DNA of 64,000 nt from Osedax frankpressi (lineage: Eukaryota > Annelida > Polychaeta > Sabellida > Siboglinidae), in the NCBI GenBank assembly GCA_964035775.1, contig OZ038313.1, positions 2,542,001 to 2,606,000 of the forward strand, in the 5' to 3' direction. Of the stretch, positions 13,541 through 23,900 are shown one piece after another. Position numbers and translations under genes: made by a program. Position 1 is the first letter of the stretch. Every line of letters starts with the position of its first letter. The notes beneath the pieces were generated by a model that did not search any database, was not told the origin of the DNA, and worked only from the letters and a program-made list of their open reading frames with translations.

Positions 13541-14273
13541 TCTTACTCCCCACATCTCTCACTGATTTCCGTCTGACCTCCCTCTGACCTCCCTACCCTA
13601 CTTCACTCAGCTCACATCTCCTACTGACCTCCCTCTTTGATCTCTATCTAACCTCAATCCCACCACCAACACAGCTCACATCCCCCACTGACCTCTCTCC
13701 TTGACCTCCCTCTCTAACCTCACACCCCATCAATACAGCTCACAGCCCCCACTGACCCCTCTCCTTGACCTCCCTCTCTGACCTCTCTCACTTCACACCC
13801 CCACCAACACATCTCACATCCCCCACTGATCTTTCTCCTTGACCTTCCTCTCTAACCTCCCTCACCTCACACCCCCACCAAAACAGTTCAAACCCCACAC
13901 TGACCTCTCTCCTTGACCTCCATCTCTGACCTCTCTGACCTCACACCCCCACCAACACAGCTCACATCCCCCACTGATCTTGCTCCTTGACCTCCCTCTC
14001 TAACCTCCCTCACCTCACACCCCCACCAACACAGCTCAAATCTCCAAATGACCTCCCTCTCTGACTTCTCTCACCTCACACCCCCACCAACACAGCTCAA
14101 ATCTCCAAATGACCTCCCTCTCTGACCTCACACCCCCACCAACACAGCTCAAACCCCCCACTGACCTATCTCCTTGACCTCCATCTCTGACCTCACACCC
14201 CCACCAACACAGCTCAAATCTCCAAATGACCTCCCTCTCTGACCTCTCTCACCTCACACTCCCTCCAACGCAG
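13541..14273. repeat. Minisatellite built from the 3' splice-site region of exon C
   Basis: Irregular units of about 50-75 bp share CTCACACCCCCACCAACACAG, then CTCA, then ACTGACCTC or CAAATGACCTC. The real exon C junction, CCAACGCAG|CTCACGTCCCTCACTGACC, has the same order of elements, so the array looks like an expansion of the splice acceptor and exon start. About nine decoy AACACAG/CTCA junctions precede the real one. The copy 2 array (45645-46422) has a different number and order of units. A long frame on the minus strand of the copy 2 array is an artefact. Confidence 0.85.
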
Positions 14274-14600
14274 CTCACGTCCCTCACTGACCACGAGTAT
14301 CTCTCCGTTGACCTCCTATCTACTCTGCCTGCTCTACATACGCTCGTCATATCGGCGACGTTGGCAGTCAGTCTAATCTCTGTTTCTCGGCTCTCCCCGG
14401 CTCTTTCTTCCGCTGGACGCACTTTGACCTACTTCTACACGGCTACGTGGGCGTGTCTACGCGTGTCCGGTATCTCTCCGAACCTGCCCATCGTCGGTAT
14501 TTGGTTGTACTCCTCGGACTACGACCAGCACTTCCTGTTGGAGCAGGCGTGCGGAGTCGGAGCCGTCCTCATCGGTGTTGTGGCCCTCATCTTGTCTAGG
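14274..14600 (+). CDS. TMEM8-like gene copy 1, exon C: central membrane segments
   Basis: An exon of 327 nt, exactly 109 codons, phase 0 at both ends. The acceptor is CCAACGCAG (ending 14273) and the donor TCTAGG|GTTCGT (14601). It codes for a polar start LTSLTDHEYLSVDLLS, a hydrophobic segment around LHTLVISATLAVSLISV, a segment around YFYTATWACLRVSG, and GVGAVLIGVVALILSR. In remembered TMEM8 proteins the segment with LSYDTLQYCDFLGS takes the place of the polar start, with an aspartate in the same place. Base composition is much more GC-rich than its surroundings, as expected for old coding sequence. Copy 2 is 46423-46749 with about four residue changes and no breaks. Confidence 0.6.
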
Positions 14601-14915
14601 GTTCGTGCCTCTAGGTTTTCAAAGTAGTTCTTACGAGTATCGCTGCGTATCTTTAAATATTCATACGTCCTCGACCGATGCATCTTCTTATTATCTTCTC
14701 GGAATTGTTTTACATCCTTCTACTCCGCTAGCACCCCCCAACATGCTTTCTAGAACCCCACTCCTATATCTCGAATACGTACTCCCTAACTTTCTAGACC
14801 CATCGAAACACTTCAACCCCGTACGAGACCTCCCCTTAACTAATTTCTACATCGACTACTCCACCCGCGATGCATTTACGTACACCGAATTCATTTGCCA
14901 ATGTCACCCCCGTAG

Positions 14916-15114
14916 TTGGATGCCCGCACCATACGCTCCAAACACCCTTACACTCGTCTGAGCTGCTTCTACTACTCGGTGGCCCGGATGTTTGTCGTCG
15001 TGGCAACCGTTTGCTATTACGAGAGATTCTCGGACGCGCACACGCACAGCGCCGCCCTGGTGGCCAGTAGATTCTGCGTTGTCGTCGCAATCGTCATGGT
15101 GATGCCGAACCCCC
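14916..15114 (+). CDS. TMEM8-like gene copy 1, exon D: last membrane segments
   Basis: An exon of 199 nt. The acceptor CCCCCGTAG ends at 14915, enters in phase 0 and lies just upstream of LDARTIRSKHPY. The donor CCCC|GTAAAA (15115) leaves in phase 1. It codes for FYYSVARMFVVVATVCYYER, then FSDAHTHSAALVASRF, then VVVAIVMVMPNP. From memory, TMEM8A has FYLLPG, a membrane segment, YYYTHSIWH and ending LLLPPP at the same spacing. The first His of the family's H-x-x-x-H is kept, but the second is Leu here. Reading past the donor gives a stop at 15144, which explains the longer open frame seen there. Confidence 0.58.
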
Positions 15115-15965
15115 GTAAAACCTACCACCGTAGGACCCATTGTTAGTGCTCCTCCGTTTTCACACTATTACTACGATAATAGCTAATGAAATTACCTATA
15201 TTATTACATAACCATTTTATATCCCATGGAAATTACTCATGAAATTACTTAAGGATATTAAGGATATACTTGAGGACATACTCGAGTCATTTTAAATTTA
15301 CATATAGATATTCAATTTAAATATAGTTTAAAATTCAAGTAAATTTCAACTTTCACATCAAAATGATTCGTGATTTTTATTGAATAGGAATATTATTATT
15401 ATAAAATGTATCAAATAATTAACAAATATAGTTATAATATATTAATTCAGGTTTATTAAATATATACCTAATGATTAATATAGTGTTACTTATTTAGTAT
15501 TATACAATAATATTGCTTCATTATCTTTGTGAATCCAGTTTTAATAGCTTAGTATTAATAAACTAAAATATTGTTATTATAATGTAAAACATTATTATTA
15601 TATGATTAAATTGTATTCAATAATATTTATTTTATCTACTATTATAATATGGAAATTGCACTAAAATGAATTGCTTATTTTACCTAAAAATGAGCTATCA
15701 ATATAATAAAATAAGCATATTATATTTTGTTGAACTATTTGTCTATATCAAAATGGAATATAATACACCATTATAATATACCAATATAATATATCAATAT
15801 AATATACCAATATAATATTCCTGTTTTTGTAATTATTTTATAATATGAATATATATTTTATAATAAAAATATATTTATTTTTTAAAACTACCATATTAAA
15901 TATTTACTATTAATTTATTATAATACAATTATATTAATATGTAATTATAACTCATAATATTACAG

Positions 15966-16042
15966 CGTTCAATACCTATGATTTGGACCAAAGTTCGGAG
16001 GCTCCATTCCTAGGTAACTACAGTGTAAAAAGATCCTACTAG
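15966..16042 (+). CDS. TMEM8-like gene copy 1, exon E: C-terminal tail
   Basis: A short last exon. The acceptor AATATTACAG ends at 15965. Two bases complete the proline codon begun in exon D, and 24 codons follow to TAG (16040-16042): FNTYDLDQSSEAPFLGNYS then VKRSY. The phase agrees with exon D, and the frame is open and more GC-rich than the flanks. It would be an acidic cytosolic tail. AATAAA (16045-16050) follows the stop within a few bases. Copy 2 is 48114-48190 and differs only by a silent base. Confidence 0.5.
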
Positions 16043-16629
16043 TAAATAAATTGCTCACACAATTCAATCAAAAGAAATTTAAACAAGTCAAGAGATTTCT
16101 AGTTACAATCAAGTTGAACCAATATCTTAAATTTGAATATATTATTGTTTATATAAAATGATTATTAATATTAATTTTTTTTAAACTAATCATAACTTTT
16201 TTTCATTCAAAATAAGAATTATTCTACTTCAGTTTTCTAACTAAATACATGTTCCATTGTATTTAATACAACAACGAAATACATGTAATTACATTCATTA
16301 AAATATGTACTACTATTCTTGTTTTATGAATAAGAGTTGTAAAATTATTGTTTTCATGGATCTTCAATATATACAAAGTGAAAACCCTTGTAAATACAAC
16401 TTTTTAACACATTTATTTACTTTATTGATATTACTATATTGTTATGAGATATCATTTTATTTTTTCATATTTATCACATTTTTATTGTTATCAATATCGG
16501 AATATTTTATTAAATAAATAATTATAAAATTAAATAAACTATTTTTTATTTGAACTCCTCTTAAATCATATTTACTTTGTGAATATATGATACAATTAAG
16601 CTTTAAATACTATTTCTTTAATGATATAA
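16043..16629. other. AT-rich spacer, no gene seen
   Basis: Downstream flank of the TMEM8-like gene, duplicated at 48191-48784. A 70-codon frame (16305-16517) is open in both copies, but it is a Phe/Ile/Leu/Tyr-rich product of AT-rich DNA and is not called a gene. Confidence 0.5.
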
Positions 16630-17010
16630 TCTAAGTTTAATGATTAAACTTTTTTACAGAACTAGATTTTATGTGTTATTCATTTTTTTTACTATGATCA
16701 ATAAAATAGCTCGTAATTCGGTAAATAATTTTTTAATTAATATAAACGTACCAAGAATATTAAAAAGATCATAAATATACATATAAAAGTATATTGTAAA
16801 AGTATATTGTAAAAGTATATTGTAAAAGTATATTGTAAAAGTATATTGTAAAAGTATATTGTAAAAGTATATTGTAAAAGTATATTGTAAAAGTATATTG
16901 TAAAAGTATATTGTATAATTAAAAACAATAAATTTCGAGTATATCAAAAAAATAATTTAATTATCTTTAAATTTACATATTATTTTACTAATATTTATAT
17001 TAATTAAAGT
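16630..17010 (-). mobile_element. Fragment related to the piggyBac-like element at 36896-38340
   Basis: Read on the minus strand, this segment matches 38035-38290 in order: ACTTTAATT, TAAATATTAGT, TTGATATA, CGAGTTATGAGCTATTTTAT and TTGACCATAGTAAAAAAATG. Terminal repeats are not clear here. It is duplicated at about 48785-49060. Confidence 0.6.
16783..16914. repeat. 13 bp tandem repeat TAAAAGTATATTG, ten units
   Basis: Ten near-perfect units in copy 1. The same place in copy 2 (about 48932-48945) has one unit, so the tract expanded after, or shrank since, the block duplication. Confidence 0.95.
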
Positions 17011-17247
17011 ATGTACATTGTAAATATCTTGTAAAAGTTATAGATAATATAATAATCTTTACAATAGTTTTAAAATTTAATTAAAATAATAAATATAGCA
17101 AAAGTTATGTTATATAAAAGGCATTGTATTACATCTGATTTACAATTAAAGTTGTAAAAATATAAATTTATAAATACATATGGCTTATTTAATTTCTCAT
17201 TAATTATGAACATTTCTTATCTAAAACTCATAATAAAGATATCTAAC

Positions 17248-17843
17248 TACTGCACACTAGGGTGGATCACTTTGATACTTTTTTCAAATTATTTATTGGC
17301 TCATCTATTATATATAGTAAATATATGAGTTATAATGAATATATATAAATTTTAATTTTTTTTTAAATTATGGCTGAGCGCAACCCCATTCAAATTTAAC
17401 ATGGAAGAGATACAATATTTAACATGCAAAACATAGGAGCAATATTAAAATTATAAAATTGAATGGTAATAATGATTTTTTAATAATGAAAAATGACTAA
17501 AAGCTTTATATGATATATTATTAAATAAAAACATATTTAAATAATTTTTTAAAAATTGTTATCAAGAAATTCCAGGAAAATAAAAATTTACATGAGCATA
17601 AACAAAGAATAATAAAATGGCGGAAATAATAGGGTAAACAAGTATTTATTTATTTTTAATGGGAAATTTTTCTTAAAAATAATTATAATTTTGAATAAGT
17701 CTATAAATTCAGACTTCTGGCGCTAACTCAATATTGCAAATAATTTTTTTTTAATTATATGATTAATTTTTATATGCCTTAAAGTTTATATGCTGAGTGA
17801 GCCAGTTAATTCTGAAAAAAGTTATCCACCTTACTGCACACTA
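17248..17843. mobile_element. Possible MITE with 12 bp flanking direct repeats
   Basis: TACTGCACACTA stands at 17248-17259 and again at 17832-17843. Inside it the left end reads GGGTGGATCACTTTGATAC and the right end, reverse-complemented, reads AGGTGGATAACTTTTTTC, giving imperfect terminal inverted repeats. The inside is AT-rich without coding potential. Direct repeats of 9-12 bp would be unusual outside Mutator-like elements. In copy 2 only the left part (49292 to about 49625) remains. Confidence 0.5.
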
Positions 17844-18256
17844 ATGAATTATCTATTTAATGTTCAAATAAAATACTAATTTAGTATATTAATGAAAACT
17901 ATTTTTTATAATACATAACTTACTCTGTATTACAGTAACAGTTCTAGTACTTCATTAATATAAACTACAATTATAATACTTTATAACTTCTTCTATATTA
18001 CAGTCTAACAGCTCTAATACCTCATTAAAATTGTCTTTATGTAATATTGTATAAGATACAATATTAAATAAATTATTAGTGTTTTTTTGAATAGTTATTT
18101 ATTCAAACATTTATTAATACAATATATTGTTAATAATTAATGTAATATATAATAATTTATTTATATATATTTAAAATTCTAAATTCTAAAAACCGCACCC
18201 TTAGGGTGTTTCTATTCACAGTAAAAGTTTCTATTCACAGCGGAAGTAACAACCTA
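17844..18256. other. AT-rich stretch, no gene seen
   Basis: The part of copy 1 from about 17585 to 18256 is replaced in copy 2 by the unrelated segment about 49626-50993. A short tandem TTTCTATTCACAG occurs twice near 18210-18240. Nothing else is recognised. Confidence 0.5.
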
Positions 18257-18405
18257 CAAGGATATCAGTTTTTCACAAATTCTTTTATAATCTCCTTTAC
18301 AATGTTAACTACATCAACCATTCTTTATTTGCTCATAAAGATCAACTTTTGTGTTTTCAGTAAAGTAGGAAGTACATTCATTGTGAGTCCGTTAAATGTA
18401 TCGTT
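18257..18405 (-). pseudogene. 5' piece of a relic of the W-F-x-I-K family
   Basis: Shared with 50994-51140 in copy 2, where it runs on into the recognisable part of the relic (50410-50993). On the minus strand KVDLYEQIKNG and VVNIVKEIIKEFVKN can be read in two frames. Alone it would not be recognised; the call depends on its continuation in copy 2. The 67-codon frame on the plus strand is a shadow. Confidence 0.4.
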
Positions 18406-18759
18406 TTAGTTCAATTAATTAATGAGTTCAATCTTTACTATACAGATGAGTAAATTATATAAATATGGCAATATTTATAAAACACAATATGATGTATGTA
18501 ATAATAAACAGTTAATTGTAAAAAATGTAATTTATAAAATCTACATTTTGTTTTTAAATAATTAAAATAACAAATTATCTATTAATATATTTATTAAATT
18601 AGAAATAAAGATTTGTAATATATATTACCAAAAAAGAGAATATGTAAATATTATCAATAAATATTTGTATCTTATTAGTGGTAATATTAGGAATCTTGGA
18701 AAGGGATTCTATGATATCGCGGTGAATACCATTTTTATTAAGTACTTGTTAACTGAATG
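18406..18759. other. AT-rich stretch, no gene seen
   Basis: Duplicated at 51141-51496. No gene, repeat or element recognised. Confidence 0.5.
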
Positions 18760-18895
18760 ATATTCCAGGAATTTTTCTTTTAATATTCCGCAACAATTTG
18801 TAAAAAATATTCCGGAAATTTCTGCACAAAAACGTAAACACTTTTTTCAGGAAAATGTATTCTAAATTGTAATCAATTATTCCGGAATATTTGGT
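18760..18895. repeat. Cluster of ATTCCGGAAT-type palindromic motifs
   Basis: AATATTCC(A/G)GGAA, ATTCCGCAAC, ATTCCGGAAATT and ATTATTCCGGAATAT recur at 30-50 bp spacing, with AAATTGTAATCAATT between them. Copy 2 (51497-51815) has a longer run. The unit looks like a degenerate minisatellite with a TTCCGGAA core. Confidence 0.6.
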
Positions 18896-19736
18896 TATAT
18901 ATTTGGTATAGAAATCAAGAACGTAAGATGTCCTTACGCGGCGGGAATATATAGTACGCTTGGTTCAGATTAAAGGATACTCATAGCAACTGGAGACAGT
19001 TGAAATATCAAAATAAATATCAGTGATATTTAATAATTACATTTAGTATATTATTTTAATGTTTAGAACAATAAGATTATAGATACATATGATACTATAT
19101 AAGCATTCAATATATACTTCTATTAACGAAATTTGGTCAATATTACGATAAAATATTTAATAAATATGACATATATTATTACTGTTATCAAACGCCATTC
19201 TATTTATTTTAAAATATTTACAGCAACTCTATAAATTATAAAATTATTCGGGATAAAATGAATACTATAGCTAATAGTTATTAGCTATATAGATATAGCT
19301 ATTAGCTATATCAAAATGATATTAGGAATTATCATATATCTATTTTATCTATAATAATATATTACGAGTTCATAAAATCACAGCGATCAGATCAATATCT
19401 CCTACTACTACGATATCGAAGATTTCGTGGCAAACATTTTTGACGACCTGTCATAGTCCTTCCCGTATATTCGGGCAAATTTTGAGATTTTTAAAAAATG
19501 TATTTCTATGTTTAATAATAATTCATATCTCACTAAAAGAAATCATTATACACCTCATAATATACAAATCGACATCGAATATTACCGTATACTTTTGATT
19601 CTATAATATAGAATGAAATAAAGAATATGGTGTGGACATAATTATATATTTTTAAAATAGTGAGGCATTATATAACATGTTTGAGATATCCTCGACATTT
19701 TTGTATTTAGAAATTAAACATATAAGAATGTCATTA
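18896..19736. other. AT-rich stretch with a perfect 24 bp palindrome
   Basis: No gene recognised. TATAGCTAATA, GT, TATTAGCTATA (19266-19289) is a perfect inverted repeat with a 2 bp centre, followed by a related TATAGCTATTAGCTATA. A more GC-rich island at 19381-19480 has no long open frame. The stretch is duplicated at 52298-53134. Confidence 0.6.
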
Positions 19737-20045
19737 AGTTATTGCATTACATAACAATTCTAAAGGAATTTTATATGAAGTGTAAGAAAGAACAATTGAA
19801 GGTAAGTTTATTATTTATTGACATACTTGATAATAATAATAAATTTGGAATAAACAATGATATATATTATCACAAGATACATTAGTATCTTCATATATGT
19901 ACAATAAACTTTTGTTTACATAAATAATAGCATTATCATAGTTAATACTTTTGTACATGGCATTATCTATAACTGACCGATGGTCTGTTTAGATGTCTAA
20001 CATTCATAGACAATTATATTAACTCTATATACATAAATACAGTTA
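19737..20045 (-). pseudogene. Relic of a kelch-gene 3' end (relic 1)
   Basis: Matches the end of the kelch gene at 29401-29760 in order: the downstream TAAAGGAATTTTAT, the TTTATTATTTATTGACA poly(A) region, TACAATAAAC, the GACTGACC-like codons and the TATACATAAATACAG stretch coding YVYGG. Coding sense is lost by several indels. It stops inside the propeller region and is joined to a lone satellite monomer. Duplicated at about 53135-53440. Confidence 0.8.
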
Positions 20046-20115
20046 ACATTTGGTATAGATACTGCAGTACGAAGTTAGATTATGCACTATATATATAGTA
20101 AATAGTCTAATATAA
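20046..20115. repeat. Lone degenerate satellite monomer
   Basis: TTGGTATAGATACTGCAGTACGAAGTTAGATTATGCACTA is one diverged monomer of the 67 bp satellite between kelch relic 1 and the kelch 3' spacer. Duplicated at about 53438-53505. Confidence 0.85.
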
Positions 20116-20452
20116 TAGATTAGATACTATATAAAATATAGTTCTTATAAATAGTAAAACTTGCATTCAAACATCTAATGTATAATTGACATATTTTATT
20201 AGTTATATACTTCCATATTTAATATTCTAAATTCTAAAATAAAAAATAAATTTCAAGTTTTAAAAAATTTTTTTTTGATCAAACATTAATTAATCACAAT
20301 AAGAATTTCTAAAAATAATTAACTCTTGTATAATATTATTTTAATTGGGAATTTATACAATAATATTTCTAATTAATTACATAAGGAATCTAATTTTAGC
20401 ATAAATAAATTTTGTATGTAATTGATTAAATATAAATTATGCGGATGAGAAT
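20116..20452. other. Kelch 3' spacer, copy next to relic 2
   Basis: Same order of sequence as 29012-29400 and 61840-62230: ATAGATTAGATACTATAT, AGTAAAACTT, ACATCTAAT, TAATTGGGAATTTATACAATA. It always links satellite sequence to the end of a kelch gene or relic. Confidence 0.75.
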
Positions 20453-20735
20453 TTCATTACATAACAATTCTAAAGGAATTTTATATAAAGTGTAAGAAGA
20501 ACAATTGAAGTAAAGTTTATTATTTATTGACACAATTTTATAACAATAACTCACTCATGCATTAGGACTAAACGATGACAAGATACATTTTCAAATAATA
20601 AATATTTAATGTTATTGTCTAATGAAATGTAAAAAACATTACCACAGTCTAGTGTGTACATTGTACACTGTACAATAAACGTTGTATACATCAATAACAG
20701 AATTATCATGGTTAATAGAAACTGATTTATTACTT
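20453..20735 (-). pseudogene. Relic of a kelch-gene 3' end (relic 2)
   Basis: Matches 29401-29640: TTACATAACAATTCTAAAGG, the poly(A) region, CATGCATTAGGACTAAACGA (end codons of the kelch ORF), TTTAATGTTATTGTCTAA and ACAATAAACGTTG. It is shorter than relic 1 and is followed by unrelated sequence. Duplicated at about 53850-54105. Confidence 0.8.
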
Positions 20736-20937
20736 ATATTAGATTATCAGTAGATTATAAGTTAACATTACTTCCTACTGGGTTTATTGTATAGAATTAC
20801 TTCCCACTACTTTATTGTTTGGAATCCCCCTAATGGGTTATTGGTTTTAAGATCTATCTTAAATAATTATTTATTGGAATATCTTTTCACCGGGGTAAAG
20901 AATATATTATTTTGCCAGCATTTATTTGTTAGATTAT
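20736..20937. other. Junction segment before satellite array 2
   Basis: Unique sequence conserved in copy 2 (54106-54318). Contains ACTTCC(T/C)ACT twice around GGGTTTATTGTA. It passes abruptly into the satellite inside TTTGTTAGATTATACACTA. Confidence 0.6.
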
Positions 20938-23900
20938 ACACTATAGATATAGAGGAGCTAGTCTAATGTAATGGTATAGATACTGTAGTATGAAGTTAGA
21001 TTATACACTATAGATATAGAGGAGCTAGTCTAATGTAATGGTATAGATACTGCAATATGAAGTTAGATTATACACTATAGATATAGAGGACAAGTCTAAT
21101 GTAATGGTATAGATACTGTAGTATGAAGTTAGATTATACACTATAGATATAGAGGAGCTAGTCTAATGTAATGGTATAGATACTGTAGTATGAAGTTAGA
21201 TTATACACTATAGATATAGAGGACAAGTCTAATGTAATGGTATAGATACTGTAGTATGAAGTTAGATTATACACTATAGATATAGAGGAGCTAGTCTAAT
21301 GTAATGGTATAGATACTGTAGTATGAAGTTAGACTATACACTATAGATATAGAGGAGCTAGTCTAATGTAATGGTATAGATACTGTAGTATGAAGTTAGA
21401 TTATACACTATAGATATAGAGGAGCTAGTCTAATGGTATAGATACTGTAGTATGAAGTTAGATTATACACTATAGATATAGAGGAGCTAGTCTAATGGTA
21501 TAGATACTGTAGTATGAAGTTAGATTATACACATATAGATATAGAGGAGCTAGTCTAATGTAATGGTATAGATACTGTAGTATGAAGTTAGATTATACAC
21601 TATAGATATAGAGGAGCTAGTCTAATGGTATAGATACTGTAGTATGAAGTTAGACTATACACTATAGATATAGAGGAGCTAGTCTAATGTAATGGTATAG
21701 ATACTGTAGTATGAAGTTAGATTATACACTATAGATATAGAGGAGCTAGTCTAATGTAATGGTATAGATACTGTAGTATGAAGTTAGATTATACACTATA
21801 GATATAGAGGAGCTAGTCTAATGGTATAGATACTGTAGTATGAAGTTAGATTATACACTATAGATATAGAGGAGCTAGTCTAATGGTATAGATACTGTAG
21901 TATGAAGTTAGATTATACACTATAGATATAGAGGAGCTAGTCTAATGTAATGGTATAGATACTGTAGTATGAAGTTAGATTATACACTATAGATATAGAG
22001 GAGCTAGTCTAATGTAATGGTATAGATACTGCAGTATGAAGTTAGATTATACACTATATATATAGAGGAGCTAGTCTAATTGTATAGATACTGTAGTATG
22101 AAGTTAGATTATACACTATAGATATAGAGGACAAGTCTAATGTAATGGTATAGATACTGCAGTATGAAGTTAGATTATACACTATAGATATAGAGGAGCT
22201 AGTCTAATTGTAAAGATACTGTAGTATGAAGTTAGATTATACACTATAGATATAGAGGACAAGTCTAATGTAATGGTATAGATACTGCAGTATGAAGTTA
22301 GATTATACACTATAGATATAGAGGAGCTAGTCTAATGGTATAGATACTGCAGTATGAAGTTAGATTATACACTATAGATATAGAGGAGCTAGTCTAATGT
22401 AATGGTATAGATACTGCAGTATGAAGTTAGATTATACACTATAGATATAGAGGAGCTAGTCTAATGTAATGGTATAGATACTACAGTATGAAGTTAGATT
22501 ATACACTATAGATATAGAGGAGCTAGACTAATGTAATGGTATAGATACTGTAGTATGAAGTTAGATTATACACTATAGATATAGAGGACAAGTCTAATGT
22601 AATGGTATAGATACTGTAGTATGAAGTTAGATTATACACTATAGATATAGAGGAACTAGTCTAATGCAATGGTATAGATACTGTAGTATGAAGTTAGATT
22701 ATACACTATAGATATAGAGGAGCTAGTCTAATGTAATGGTATAGATACTGCAGTATGAAGTTAGAGTATACACTATAGATATAGAGGAGCTAGTCTAATG
22801 TAATGGTATAGATACTGCAGTATGAAGTTAGATTATACACTATAGATATAGAGGACAAGTCTAATGTAATGGTATAGATACAGTAGTATGAAGTTAGATT
22901 ATACACTATAGATATAGAGGAGCTAGTCTAATGTAATGGTATAGATACTGTAGTATGAAGTTAGATAATACACTATAGATATAGAGGAGCTAGTCTAATG
23001 TAATGGTATAGATACTGTAGTATGAAGTTAGATTATACACTATAGATATAGAGGAACTAGTCTAATGTAATGGTATAGATACTGCAGTATGAAGTAAGAT
23101 TATACACTATAGATATAGAGTAGCTAGTCTAATGGTATATATACTATAGTATGAAGTTAGATTTACACTATAGATATAGAGGAGCTAGTCTAATGATATA
23201 TATACTGTAGTATGAAGTTAGATTATACACTATAGATATAGAGGAGCTAGTCTAATGATATAGATACTGTAGTATGAAGTTAGATTATACACTATAGATA
23301 TAGAGGAGATAGTCTAATGTAATGGTATAGATACTGTAGTATGAAGTTAGATTATACACTATAGATATAGAGGAGCTAGTCTAATGTAATGGTATAGATA
23401 CTATAGTATGAAGTTAGATTATACACTATAGATATAGAGGAGCTAGTCTAATGGTATAGATACTGTAGTATGAAGTTAGATTATACACTATAAATATAGA
23501 GGACAAGTCTAATGTAATGGTATAGATACTACAGTATGAAGTTAGATTATACACTATAGATATAGATGAGCTAGTCTAATGGTATAGATACTGTAGTATG
23601 AAGTTAGATTATACACTATAGATATAGAGGAGATAGTCTAATGTAATGGTATAGATACTGTAGTATGAAGTTAGATTATACACTATAGATATAGAGGAGC
23701 TAGTCTAATGTAATGGTATAGATACTATAGTATGAAGTTAGATTATACACTATAGATATAGAGGAGCTAGTCTAATGGTATAGATACTGTAGTATGAAGT
23801 TAGATTATACACTATAAATATAGAGGACAAGTCTAATGTAATGGTATAGATACTACAGTATGAAGTTAGATTATACACTATAGATATAGATGAGCTAGTC

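Noticed and set aside
14575-14961. 128-codon plus-strand frame overlapping exon C and the next intron
   Set aside because: Out of frame with exon C, and its end overlaps the exon D acceptor; the phase-matched exons explain the region better.
14904-15140. Arg- and His-rich frames on both strands over exon D
   Set aside because: Shadows of the GC-richer exon D.
16305-16517. 70-codon frame conserved in both duplicates
   Set aside because: Conservation only reflects recent duplication; composition is that of AT-rich noise.
18930-18975. Possible Pol III box near GGTTCAGATTA
   Set aside because: No A box, no clover-leaf and no T-run at the right distance.
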